Shown one piece after another: positions 1 through 7,262 of a stretch of 25,260 nucleotides of DNA (positions are counted from its first letter, which is position 1; every line of letters starts with the position of its first letter). The notes below the pieces were generated by a model. That model made no database searches. It saw nothing but the letters and a program-made list of their open reading frames with translations, and was not told the DNA's origin. The DNA comes from Euryarchaeota archaeon UBA39 (GTDB lineage: Archaea > Thermoplasmatota > Poseidoniia > Poseidoniales > Thalassarchaeaceae). The position numbers were made by a program, and so were the translations under genes. The stretch covers positions 1 through 25,260 of the forward strand of contig DAQW01000048.1 in NCBI GenBank assembly GCA_002503045.1, read 5' to 3'.

Positions 1-717
1 GATAAAGACGACGTTCAGGCAATAGAACAAGAGATAGATGAGAATTTTATTCCGGAGGCATCAGCACTTTTGGGGCTTGACTCAATCAACCAACCATCTG
101 AAACAATTATTGAAAATACTGTCCAATCCTCCTTAGTAGAAGCACAAGAAGAAGTTCATGATATTCCAATAGAAGAAGAAATTGATGAAGAATCAGATTC
201 CGAAGTCGAGGAAGAAAAACCGGAAATACAAGATGTTGAAGAGAATGAAATTACTGAAGTTGATGAAGAATCAGATGATTCCCCAATTCCGAGTAGAGCG
301 GCGCCAAGTATTACTGGTGAAATGTCTGTTCGACCAACGAGTCTGCCTGCCACTGCAGAACTAGATCCTAAGACTGGAAGATGGATGATTAATGGCGTTC
401 CTGTAGGTCCGAAGGTTACTGCAACTGGTCTAGATTCCGATTCCAATAATCGTAGAATTGGCGGAGAAGATCCTCTTAAGGAATCTAAGAAAAAGGAAGA
501 AATTCCTCCTCAGAAAAATACTGAGCGTAGAGGAGAGAAAAGAGGGCAGAAGATTGAATCTCAAGAATCAGATGCACCTCCTCCAAAGCTAACAAAGGAT
601 GGACAAAAGGAACACGAACAACTACCTGATATGCCTGAAATGACTGGTAGACCAAATGCAGAACGTCCCAAAGAAAGAAAGGACGATGTTCAACTTCCAG
701 ATATGCCAAAATTCTAA
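1..717 (+). CDS. C-terminal part of an acidic, hydrophilic protein (5' truncated by window)
   Basis: The reading frame is open from the first base (D-K-D-D-V-Q-A...), so the gene begins outside the window; 238 residues are visible. A TTG at 70 is in frame but is not needed as a start. Residues 24-100 are extremely Glu/Asp-rich with no hydrophobic segment. A short module near 361-411 reads D-P-K-T-G-R-W-M-I-N-G, which resembles the G-x-W tails of the large surface proteins in this window. The last 90 residues are Lys/Arg/Pro/Glu-rich, and the short motif Q-L-P-D-M-P occurs twice, the second time at the extreme C-terminus. No enzyme domain is recognisable. tatC starts about 45 bp downstream on the same strand. 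Because TatB-like proteins have an N-terminal helix followed by a long charged tail, this could be the tail of a TatA/TatB-like protein, but the diagnostic N-terminus is missing, so this is speculation. The existence of the gene is sure; its function is unknown. Confidence 0.8.
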   Translation, partial: DKDDVQAIEQEIDENFIPEASALLGLDSINQPSETIIENTVQSSLVEAQEEVHDIPIEEEIDEESDSEVEEEKPEIQDVEENEITEVDEESDDSPIPSRAAPSITGEMSVRPTSLPATAELDPKTGRWMINGVPVGPKVTATGLDSDSNNRRIGGEDPLKESKKKEEIPPQKNTERRGEKRGQKIESQESDAPPPKLTKDGQKEHEQLPDMPEMTGRPNAERPKERKDDVQLPDMPKF

Positions 718-747
718 CTTTGAACTGGAAAAAGGGTGTTGAATAAC

Positions 748-752
748 GGAGG
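748..752 (+). promoter_or_regulatory. Shine-Dalgarno sequence of tatC
   Basis: GGAGG lies 10 nt before the ATG at 763 and favours that start over the in-frame GTG at 736 and TTG at 739. It is one of few clear Shine-Dalgarno motifs in the window, where other genes seem to rely on short or absent leaders. Confidence 0.5.
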
Positions 753-762
753 CAATTTTGCG

Positions 763-1536
763 ATGCGCTCCAATAACGAAGAATCATTCCAAGTTTTACG
801 TGCTCTGGCTGAGCAAATTAGAGAAAGAATTGGTTTACTTGCCGTGGTTGGAGTTATTTGCGTTTCAATCGGTTACATTGTTGCTGGTAGTGCGATTCAA
901 TGGTTACTATCCTCATCATTTCTTCCGGAAGGGGCCGAAGTAGTAGTGTTACATCCGCTAGAAGTTGTTCTATTACGATTAAGAATAGCTGGCTATCTTG
1001 CTTTGGCAGTAATTGTAATGGTTCTGTCTGTTGATGTTTTGTTACGTGGAAGAAGGGTTGAATCATTGCGTGAATCTGCTTCTGATTTATCCTTGTCTTT
1101 CCAACCTCATGTTGGTACTGCAATTATTGTTGTAATCTCAATGATTTTACTGTCTTTATTGGGTATTTTCTATTCGTTTGAATTTGTGATTCCGATGTTA
1201 TTGGATTATCTTACTTCTGATGCTCAATCCGTTGGCCTTACTACTACCTGGCAGTTGGAAGCATGGGCTGGTTTCATAGTTTCATTAACAGGTGCTAGTG
1301 TAATTGTTTTCCAAACGCCATTAGTAATTTTTACACTTCTTAGAACAGACTTAATCGGTCGAGATTCTGTATCTTCTAGAAGAAGAGAAATATGGTTTGG
1401 AACAGTCGCTCTTTCTGCATTTGTTAGCCCTCCTGACCCCCTTTCTTTACTATTGATTGCCATGCCTGTAATCGTGTTAATGGAAGGCACTTTGTTACTA
1501 GATTCTCTTTTTTCAACTATTCAATCCAAACGGTGA
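763..1536 (+). CDS. tatC: Sec-independent (twin-arginine) protein translocase subunit TatC
   Basis: TatC is the polytopic membrane receptor of the Tat pathway, which recognises twin-arginine signal peptides and exports folded proteins. The 257-residue product (usual TatC length about 250) has about six hydrophobic segments, near residues 23-49, 76-94, 117-136, 139-150, 168-193 and 212-246. Family signatures visible are the periplasmic stretch H-P-L-E at 64-67 (equivalent to the usual S-P-x-E region), F-E-F-V-I-P at 139-144, and S-P-P-D-P-L-S at 222-228 followed by a Pro-containing last helix ending L-M-E. This corresponds to the T-P-P-D-x-x-S...P...L-Y-E block of TatC. The N-terminus lacks a textbook H-L-x-E-L-R motif but has L-A-E-Q-I-R-E-R-I in its place. 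ATG 763 is preferred because of the GGAGG at 748-752; GTG 736 would add nine residues. No TatA is visible unless it is the truncated upstream gene. Confidence 0.82.
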   Translation: MRSNNEESFQVLRALAEQIRERIGLLAVVGVICVSIGYIVAGSAIQWLLSSSFLPEGAEVVVLHPLEVVLLRLRIAGYLALAVIVMVLSVDVLLRGRRVESLRESASDLSLSFQPHVGTAIIVVISMILLSLLGIFYSFEFVIPMLLDYLTSDAQSVGLTTTWQLEAWAGFIVSLTGASVIVFQTPLVIFTLLRTDLIGRDSVSSRRREIWFGTVALSAFVSPPDPLSLLLIAMPVIVLMEGTLLLDSLFSTIQSKR

Positions 1537-1540
1537 ACGC

Positions 1541-1555
1541 TTTGTACCGACGGCG
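1541..1555 (+). promoter_or_regulatory. Putative promoter element upstream of purE (TTTGTA-type)
   Basis: TTTGTACCGACGGCG begins 27 nt before the purE ATG. Similar TTTG-A elements lie 25-29 nt before three other plus-strand starts (7234, 12314, 24848). This is where an archaeal TATA-like box would sit if transcripts begin at or very near the start codon. The assignment rests on pattern similarity only. Confidence 0.3.
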
Positions 1556-1567
1556 TAGCGCAGGTGT

Positions 1568-2053
1568 ATGGACATCACAATTGTACTTGGTAGCAAGTCG
1601 GACATGCCAGTAGCAGAAAAAGCAGCAAAAATACTTGATGGATTCGATGTAAAATATCAAATTCGTATTGCTAGTGCCCATCGATCTCCTGATTATTTAC
1701 ATGGAATAGTAGATGCAGCTGAAGAAGATGGTTGTATGGTTTACATTGGAATGGCTGGTGTTGCTGCTGCACTTCCTGGCGTTCTTGCCTCCATGACTCC
1801 TAAACCAGTTATCGGAGTCCCAGTTGGAAGTAAAGTACCTTATGACAGTCTGTTGAGTATTGTACAGATGCCCCCTGGTATGCCGGTTGCTACTGTAGGT
1901 GTAGATCGTGGAGACAATGCTGCATTACTCGCCCTCCAAATTATTGGTGTAGTGAATGGTGCAATTGCTGATGCAGTAATTGAATACAGAGAAATGAGAA
2001 CCAATGCAGTAATGGCAGATGATCGTGCTCTCCAAGAAGAACGTGGCGCTTAG
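1568..2053 (+). CDS. purE: 5-(carboxyamino)imidazole ribonucleotide mutase / AIR carboxylase, PurE
   Basis: PurE forms CAIR (4-carboxy-5-aminoimidazole ribonucleotide) in de novo purine synthesis, either by isomerising N5-CAIR (class I, with PurK) or by direct carboxylation of AIR. The 161-residue cytosolic product shows the nucleotide-binding G-S-K-S-D-M-P at 8-14 and S-A-H-R-S-P at 36-41 with the catalytic His at 38. It also has G-M-A-G-V-A-A-A-L-P-G-V at 61-72, then P-V-I-G-V-P-V and S-I-V-Q-M-P-P-G, and N-A-A-L-L-A near 117-122. The wording S-A-H-R-x-P plus the A-L-P-G-V block is class I rather than the metazoan-like class II. No purK is in the window, so which chemistry applies cannot be decided here. 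The ATG start lies 31 bp after tatC. The stop is 10 bp before the likely start of the GMP synthase gene, so the two purine genes are probably co-transcribed. Confidence 0.95.
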   Translation: MDITIVLGSKSDMPVAEKAAKILDGFDVKYQIRIASAHRSPDYLHGIVDAAEEDGCMVYIGMAGVAAALPGVLASMTPKPVIGVPVGSKVPYDSLLSIVQMPPGMPVATVGVDRGDNAALLALQIIGVVNGAIADAVIEYREMRTNAVMADDRALQEERGA

Positions 2054-2063
2054 GTGTGATCCA

Positions 2064-3008
2064 ATGGATACTCAGATGTTAATTGATGAGGCAGTAGAAA
2101 CCTTAACTTCACAGATTGATGATACTGCAATTATTGCTTGTAGTGGTGGAATTGATAGCTCTGTTGCAGCAGTACTTGCTAATCGTGCAGTTGGATCGAT
2201 GCTACATTGTGTCTATGTAGATACTGGATTCATGAGGAAGAACGAAACCGAGGAAGTTTCCAAAATGCTTGGGGACCTTGGCTTAAATCTGAAAATAGTT
2301 GATGCCAGTGAACGTTTTTTCAAACACCTCGAGGGTGTGACTGATCCAGAAGATAAGAGAAAGGTGATTGGAGAACAATTTATCCGAGTTTTTGAAGAAG
2401 AACAGGCGTTAATTGGCGCCAAGTATCTCGTACAAGGAACAATTGCTCCTGATTGGATTGAATCAGGAGGTGGTTCTCGTGATACTATCAAGTCACATCA
2501 TAACGTGGGAGGACTTCCTGAAGATGTAGATTTAGACATTGTAGAACCATTAAGAGAATTCTACAAGGACGAAGTCAGAGCTATTGCACGAGTCTTGGAA
2601 ATACCTTCGTCTGAGAGGCAACCATTTCCGGGTCCAGGTCTTGCAGTGCGTGTGTTGGGAGAGTTAACTCGAGAACGTGTCGAAACTTGTCGAGAGGCTT
2701 GCCATATTGTTGAGGAAGACCTCCGTGCAGCTGCGGCTGCTGGGAAATGCGACATTCCGTGGCAATATTTTGCTGCTTTACTTCCGGTTCGTAGTGTTGG
2801 TGTTCATGGTGACCTTCGAGTACATGGTGAGACTGTAGTTGTTAGAGCTGTACACAGTTTAGATGGAATGTCTGCGCACTATGCTCCTATTCCTCATGAT
2901 GTACTTGCTGCAACTTCTACTCGAATAACTAATGCACTCAAAGGAAGTGTCAACCGAGTTGTTTACGATATTACGCACAAACCACCTGGTACAATAGAGT
3001 GGGAATGA
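2064..3008 (+). CDS. guaA: GMP synthase, ATP-pyrophosphatase subunit (subunit B)
   Basis: This enzyme converts XMP to GMP using ATP and ammonia delivered by a separate glutaminase subunit. Bacterial GuaA fuses both activities; many archaea split them, and here only the ATP-PPase plus dimerisation part is present (314 residues, normal for the archaeal B subunit). Visible signatures are the PP-loop S-G-G-I-D-S-S at 27-33, the stretch V-Q-G-T-I-A-P-D-W-I-E-S, then K-S-H-H-N-V-G-G-L-P, then R-Q-P-F-P-G-P-G-L-A-V-R, and the C-terminal V-N-R-V-V-Y-D-I-T-H-K-P-P-G-T-I-E-W-E. ATG 2064 is chosen because it starts just before the conserved N-terminus and follows a GGTGTGAT stretch. An upstream in-frame start at 2019 would overlap purE and add unconserved residues. 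The glutaminase subunit is not in the window. The gene follows purE by 10 bp. Confidence 0.95.
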   Translation: MDTQMLIDEAVETLTSQIDDTAIIACSGGIDSSVAAVLANRAVGSMLHCVYVDTGFMRKNETEEVSKMLGDLGLNLKIVDASERFFKHLEGVTDPEDKRKVIGEQFIRVFEEEQALIGAKYLVQGTIAPDWIESGGGSRDTIKSHHNVGGLPEDVDLDIVEPLREFYKDEVRAIARVLEIPSSERQPFPGPGLAVRVLGELTRERVETCREACHIVEEDLRAAAAAGKCDIPWQYFAALLPVRSVGVHGDLRVHGETVVVRAVHSLDGMSAHYAPIPHDVLAATSTRITNALKGSVNRVVYDITHKPPGTIEWE

Positions 3009-3061
3009 TTGTTTCTTTCACCCGATTCCTTCATCAATGGGGGGGTTGTCGCCAGCCTGCT

Positions 3062-3134
3062 GCCGAGATAGCTTAGCTGGTGGAGCGGCGGACTGTTAAT
3101 CCGCAGGTCGTGGGTTCGAACCCCTCTCTCGGCG
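3062..3134 (+). tRNA. tRNA-Asn (anticodon GTT)
   Basis: A cloverleaf can be drawn by hand. The acceptor stem G-C-C-G-A-G-A (3062-3068) pairs perfectly with 3127-3133, with discriminator G at 3134. The D-stem GCTT/GAGC closes with one G-U pair. The anticodon stem GCGGA/TCCGC has loop C-T-G-T-T-A-A and anticodon GTT at 3095-3097. The variable loop is 5 nt and the T-loop is TTCGAAC (3115-3121). The T-stem GTGGG/CCCTC contains one T-T apposition (3111/3125). CCA is not encoded, as is common in archaea. There is no intron. It lies 53 bp after guaA, and its 3' end is 3 bp from the stop codon of the converging surface-protein gene. Confidence 0.97.
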
Positions 3135-3137
3135 CTT

Positions 3138-6100
3138 CTACTGATTCCATTCGACCCATTCACCGTCTGGCATTTGTACCCACCATTGACCGCTTTGATC
3201 CTCCCAGTAGCTGTATCCGTCGCCGCCTGTTGTGATTTCGTCTTCAGGGGGTGCCCAATCTGAAGGTGTAATTCTATTCAAGATAGATTCGAATTCTTCC
3301 TCTTCGTCACTGTCGTCTACAATTTCAGGTTCAGGTTCAGGGGTAGCCTTTGAGGCTGTTTTTGGAGGTGTTCTGCGTGGTGGCCCTTTCTCTCTAGTCT
3401 TACTAGGCGGTTCTTTGGTTTCCTCAGGGGATCCCGCCGTTTGCAACTCTAATTTTTTCTCCTTTAGTTCGTCCATCATTAGTCCGTATCTGTTTGAAGA
3501 TATCTTTTCTTTCTTCATAGCGCGCCGAATGTTTTTCTTAGCTTGATCAAGATCATCTAAATCAACAGCAGTCATGATGTTTCGCTCCAAACCTCTGATG
3601 AATGCACTCTTTCTAGCTCGAATTAACACTGTTCCAGAAATACTCACAAGTGCGAATAGAATTGTAAATACAATTCCTATTGCATCCAAATCACCTGATG
3701 CGAGTGCTTCGACAAATGTTTCTTCCTCGTTATTTTGATTAAGTAAATCAAGAAGATATTGCTCATCTGCAATTCCTGATCCTTCATCTCCTGGTGATTC
3801 TGCCCCATCTACACATCCATCTTGATTTTGATCATTGGCTCCCGGTTGTCCATTCGAAGTTACTGCTTCCCAATTTGTGTAACCAAGTGGGCATGCATCA
3901 AACGTATCCAGGATTCCATCGTTATCATCATCCTCATCCTCTGAAGTGCCGTCTCGACATCCATCTCCATCATGGTCTGTCGCAGGTGGTTGAGTTCTAG
4001 ATATCCAATTCTTAGAGCCCTTGGCACAATCATCATCCTCATCCTTAACCTCATCATTATCATCATCGTCATCTTCTAATTCATCGTTACATCCATCTCG
4101 ATCATAATCAAGATCTCTATCTGTTGAATTCCATCCGATTTCACCTGTTGGAGATGAACATTGATCTTCATCATCTGCTAAACCATCATTATCGTCATCT
4201 TCATCTTCATCTGAATTATCTAAACAACCATCAGAATCATAATCTTGAGCAATGGTGGAGGTCCAATCAAGAACACCCTTTGGGCATAGATCAAATTCAT
4301 CCGATACTCCATCGTTATCAGAATCATTGTCACAAATATCTCCTATTCCATCACCGTCGTAATCTGATTGTTGAGGGTTTGCAATTTCTATGCAATTATC
4401 AATGATATTGGGGTCAGAACCATTCAGATTATCTCCGTATCCGTCCTGATCTTGATCAGACCATTGAGATGCGTTGAATGGAAATGCATCTGTCTCTCCA
4501 GACCATCCATCACTATCAAAGTCAGAACAACCGAGAACATCAAGATAAGAAGTACCCGGGATTGTAGGGCATCCGTCTGGTTCAACCCCGTCGGGGTTAT
4601 CTCCATATCCATCATTGTCGAAGTCATCCCATTGTGAATCTTCACCTGGGAGGTCATCAATCGAATCAGCATATCCATCTCCGTCAGAATCAATACATCC
4701 AAGGATTCCACCTAACGATGAATTTCCATTTGTTTGAACACAGTCGTCAGCATCTGTACCTCCAGTATTGTCGCCATATCCATCGCCATCCGTATCATTC
4801 CATTGAGTTGGGTCATTTGGAAAATCATCTTCTTGATCGGGCCAATTATCTCCATCAATATCAGGGCAACCGAGTTTCCCTTCCATCGTGGATTGCCCTG
4901 CATCGTCGGGACATGCATCTGGACCTAATCCTGCAGGGTTGTCGCCAAATCCATCTCCATCTCTATCTGCCCATTGTGTGGAATTCAATGGAAATAAGTC
5001 ATCCTCGTTAGCCCATCCGTCTCCATCAGTATCGATACATCCGAATTTCCCATTTTGATTTGAGGTACCTGGAATAGTAGGGCAATCGTCATATTTTTCA
5101 CCTTCTGGATTATTGTCGCCATACGAATCTCCATCCATGTCTTCCCATTGTTCTGGATCATTTGGTGAACCGTCTCCAGTTTGATTTACATTCAAACCAG
5201 TCGATGGGTCGACGTCATAGTAGTGATTATCTCCATAACCGTCTCCATCGGAGTCTGCCCATTGTAATGGGTCTGAAGGATATGCATCAGCTCCTTCTGA
5301 ATCGGACCAACTCAAATCCGCATCAGACCATCCATCCCCATCCGAATCGATACATCCTAACCTGTCTTGGGTTGAATTGCCCCATGTCATCGGACAATCA
5401 TCCTCATTGTCTAATTCTCCATCTCCATCGTCATCTGGATCCTCATCGATATCTCTGCATCCGTCGCCATCAATGTCTGAACTTGAATTACTTATCCAGC
5501 CTGAATACCCAGAGGGGCAATTATCGGAAGCATAGTACATCCCATCTCGATCTTCGTCTTGTATCACTCTCAGAACAATTGTTGTATTTCCACCTTGTTG
5601 GTTTATTGGTAAACCATCGATATATGAGCGACAGAATTCATCTTGTCCTGTACAGGACATAGTACTCGCAACAATATCTCCTTTGTCCGATATTGCTAAA
5701 TTGGTAAATGCAGAATAGGAACTCGAATAATTCGCCATCATCAACCAAGCATTATCAGATGTATGGTTTAATTTGACTAAAATTCCGTGTTGTCGACTGG
5801 CAGTAATAGGTGCAGTCATTCCTTCAAATTCTGCATCACAGATGGAAATTTGGTAGCATGCGCTAGCCCCTAGAACAATTTCTCCCTTAGGACCTATTGC
5901 AGTACTGTGGATATATTCGTCTCCAGTACCTGTTGATGACCAAGCACCTTCCCAAGTCAAAGACGAATGATTGTATATAGCCCAAAATGCATCAGATGAT
6001 CCTGAATTGGTTACTGTATGGGTGCCTAATGTCATCGTAGTAGAGAAATAATTCCCTGCAACCAATACTCTATGGTCATCAACTTCGCTCATTGATTGTC

Positions 6101-7169
6101 TGTATGTTCCTGCATCTCCCTCAAGTGATTCGAACCAGTCTAACTCTCCAGTCGCATCAATTCCAGCTAAGAATGCCTGATGGCCGGTAATATTTGTAGT
6201 GCCATCAAAACTGAATACACACCCATCTCCCAGTCCTTCGCAAACAGTTCCTGAAATGATAACTCCATCATTTGTTGCAGTCATCCCCCTTTGTCTTACA
6301 GGGTGAAATCCTCCAGCCTGACCTCCAGCTGTGAAAATTCCTCCATCATCTCCTCCACTGCCCATTGATTTCGCCCATTGTGCATTTCCTGATGAATCCA
6401 ATTTGACCAACAAAATTTCAGGCCCGCCTATGGAGTCATTGGTCTCTGCCAATCCATCAATTTCTACTGAACAGCTACCTGATGCAGTGTTACAATATGA
6501 GGTAATGGCGTATATGTCTCCATTAGGGGCTTCAGCTAATTCTGTTACAAGATCCCAACCTGTCTGGGAACCAATTGCTACTCCCCATAGCCATGTGCCG
6601 TTTGCATCCATTCGAAGTAAAAATCCATCATCATAAAATGGTGGCTCAATACTAACTCCATCCTTGGAAAGATTGCACTGGTTGCTAGCCCAACAGAATG
6701 CACCGGCAATTAACCAATCTCCATTAGATAGTTCTAATGTGGCGTCGATCCTATCTCCATATCCTGAACCATTGACAATGGAGTATCCTGGCGCTATAGG
6801 TTCCATAGTCCCATTTAGCCCAATTTGAGAGGAAAATAGTGGTGAGAAAGCAGAAGAATTATCATTTGCTCCATTCGGGTCGATTATACATTCAGGTGAA
6901 CCAAAAGATACCCATTGGTTTGGTTGTAGGCCTGCACACGCCCAGCCACTTACTAAAGCTCGATCATCATCTGCTCCGAATGATATTGCATTGACAGTGG
7001 TTGTATAAATATTTGAATCAATTACTGTTGTGATAAAAGAACGAGGATTTTGAGTAATAGTTGTTTCAAATGGTGAATCTTCCTTTTCCAATTCTTGTTG
7101 AATTGGATTATTAGTCATTTGAAATAGACTGATTGAGAGAAGCAACGCAATGAATAGTGCCCTTCTCAT
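3138..7169 (-). CDS. Giant membrane-anchored surface protein: beta-propeller-like repeats plus thrombospondin type-3 repeats
   Basis: The product is 1343 residues and predicted exported. Residues 1-17 (M-R-R-A-L-F-I-A-L-L-L-S...) form a signal peptide. Residues about 45-535 contain five or six related blocks that alternate a G-D-x-x-x-x-G strand, a Cys pair, 'DG' and a closing L-V-K-L-D-x-S-G-N-A-Q-W type motif, typical of SBBP/beta-propeller repeats. Residues about 536-1125 are Asp-rich TSP3-type Ca-binding repeats (D-x-D-G-D-G-Y-G-D-N and D-x-C-P...G-C-x-D-x-D-G-D-G). One hydrophobic helix lies at about 1158-1182, followed by R-A-R-K (positive inside). A roughly 160-residue Lys/Glu-rich cytoplasmic tail follows, ending in the aromatic motif W-W-V-Q-M-P-D-G-E-W. 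Many N-x-S/T sequons suggest glycosylation. A role in adhesion or as a surface scaffold is inference; no catalytic motif was seen. It is divergent from the other giant gene, and the ATG at 7169 is the only sensible start before the signal peptide. Confidence 0.9.
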   Translation of the reverse strand: MRRALFIALLLSISLFQMTNNPIQQELEKEDSPFETTITQNPRSFITTVIDSNIYTTTVNAISFGADDDRALVSGWACAGLQPNQWVSFGSPECIIDPNGANDNSSAFSPLFSSQIGLNGTMEPIAPGYSIVNGSGYGDRIDATLELSNGDWLIAGAFCWASNQCNLSKDGVSIEPPFYDDGFLLRMDANGTWLWGVAIGSQTGWDLVTELAEAPNGDIYAITSYCNTASGSCSVEIDGLAETNDSIGGPEILLVKLDSSGNAQWAKSMGSGGDDGGIFTAGGQAGGFHPVRQRGMTATNDGVIISGTVCEGLGDGCVFSFDGTTNITGHQAFLAGIDATGELDWFESLEGDAGTYRQSMSEVDDHRVLVAGNYFSTTMTLGTHTVTNSGSSDAFWAIYNHSSLTWEGAWSSTGTGDEYIHSTAIGPKGEIVLGASACYQISICDAEFEGMTAPITASRQHGILVKLNHTSDNAWLMMANYSSSYSAFTNLAISDKGDIVASTMSCTGQDEFCRSYIDGLPINQQGGNTTIVLRVIQDEDRDGMYYASDNCPSGYSGWISNSSSDIDGDGCRDIDEDPDDDGDGELDNEDDCPMTWGNSTQDRLGCIDSDGDGWSDADLSWSDSEGADAYPSDPLQWADSDGDGYGDNHYYDVDPSTGLNVNQTGDGSPNDPEQWEDMDGDSYGDNNPEGEKYDDCPTIPGTSNQNGKFGCIDTDGDGWANEDDLFPLNSTQWADRDGDGFGDNPAGLGPDACPDDAGQSTMEGKLGCPDIDGDNWPDQEDDFPNDPTQWNDTDGDGYGDNTGGTDADDCVQTNGNSSLGGILGCIDSDGDGYADSIDDLPGEDSQWDDFDNDGYGDNPDGVEPDGCPTIPGTSYLDVLGCSDFDSDGWSGETDAFPFNASQWSDQDQDGYGDNLNGSDPNIIDNCIEIANPQQSDYDGDGIGDICDNDSDNDGVSDEFDLCPKGVLDWTSTIAQDYDSDGCLDNSDEDEDDDNDGLADDEDQCSSPTGEIGWNSTDRDLDYDRDGCNDELEDDDDDNDEVKDEDDDCAKGSKNWISRTQPPATDHDGDGCRDGTSEDEDDDNDGILDTFDACPLGYTNWEAVTSNGQPGANDQNQDGCVDGAESPGDEGSGIADEQYLLDLLNQNNEEETFVEALASGDLDAIGIVFTILFALVSISGTVLIRARKSAFIRGLERNIMTAVDLDDLDQAKKNIRRAMKKEKISSNRYGLMMDELKEKKLELQTAGSPEETKEPPSKTREKGPPRRTPPKTASKATPEPEPEIVDDSDEEEEFESILNRITPSDWAPPEDEITTGGDGYSYWEDQSGQWWVQMPDGEWVEWNQ
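3795..5560 (-). repeat. TSP3-type repeat array inside the 1343-aa surface protein gene
   Basis: The coding repeats are imperfect and rich in GAT/GAC codons, visible on the plus strand as recurrent ATC/CCATC stretches. Six units carry a D-x-D-x-D-G/S-x-G-D-N core; Cys-containing TSP3 units alternate with Trp-containing 'Q-W-x-D' units. The boundaries are approximate. Confidence 0.8.
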
Positions 7170-7262
7170 GCTATCTGGGGTGTTTTCAGACTACATGAAC
7201 GATTGTACGGAAATTGTGTTCTAGAACCATTTGTTTGATATGTTGGCAATTTCCATACATGG
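7170..7262. promoter_or_regulatory. Divergent promoter region between the two giant surface-protein genes
   Basis: These 93 bp separate the two divergent start codons and must hold both promoters unless transcription starts farther away. On the plus strand TTTGATA at 7234-7240 lies 29 nt before GTG 7263 (32 before ATG 7266), a plausible TATA-like position for a short-leader transcript. No equally convincing element was seen for the minus strand. Confidence 0.45.

Noticed and set aside
70..717. TTG at 70 as the start of the first gene
   Set aside because: The frame is open upstream to base 1 with the same acidic composition, so the gene is simply cut by the window edge.
736..762. GTG at 736 as start of tatC
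   Set aside because: Possible, but GGAGG at 748-752 is correctly spaced for the ATG at 763 and would lie inside the coding sequence of the longer form.
2019..2063. N-terminal extension of GMP synthase overlapping purE
   Set aside because: The extra 15 residues do not resemble the family and would overlap purE; ATG 2064 gives the usual archaeal length.
3794..5662. Several plus-strand ORFs rich in His/Leu/Asn opposite the TSP3 array
   Set aside because: They are shadows created by the repetitive Asp codons on the minus strand: low-complexity, with no start context and no recognisable domain.
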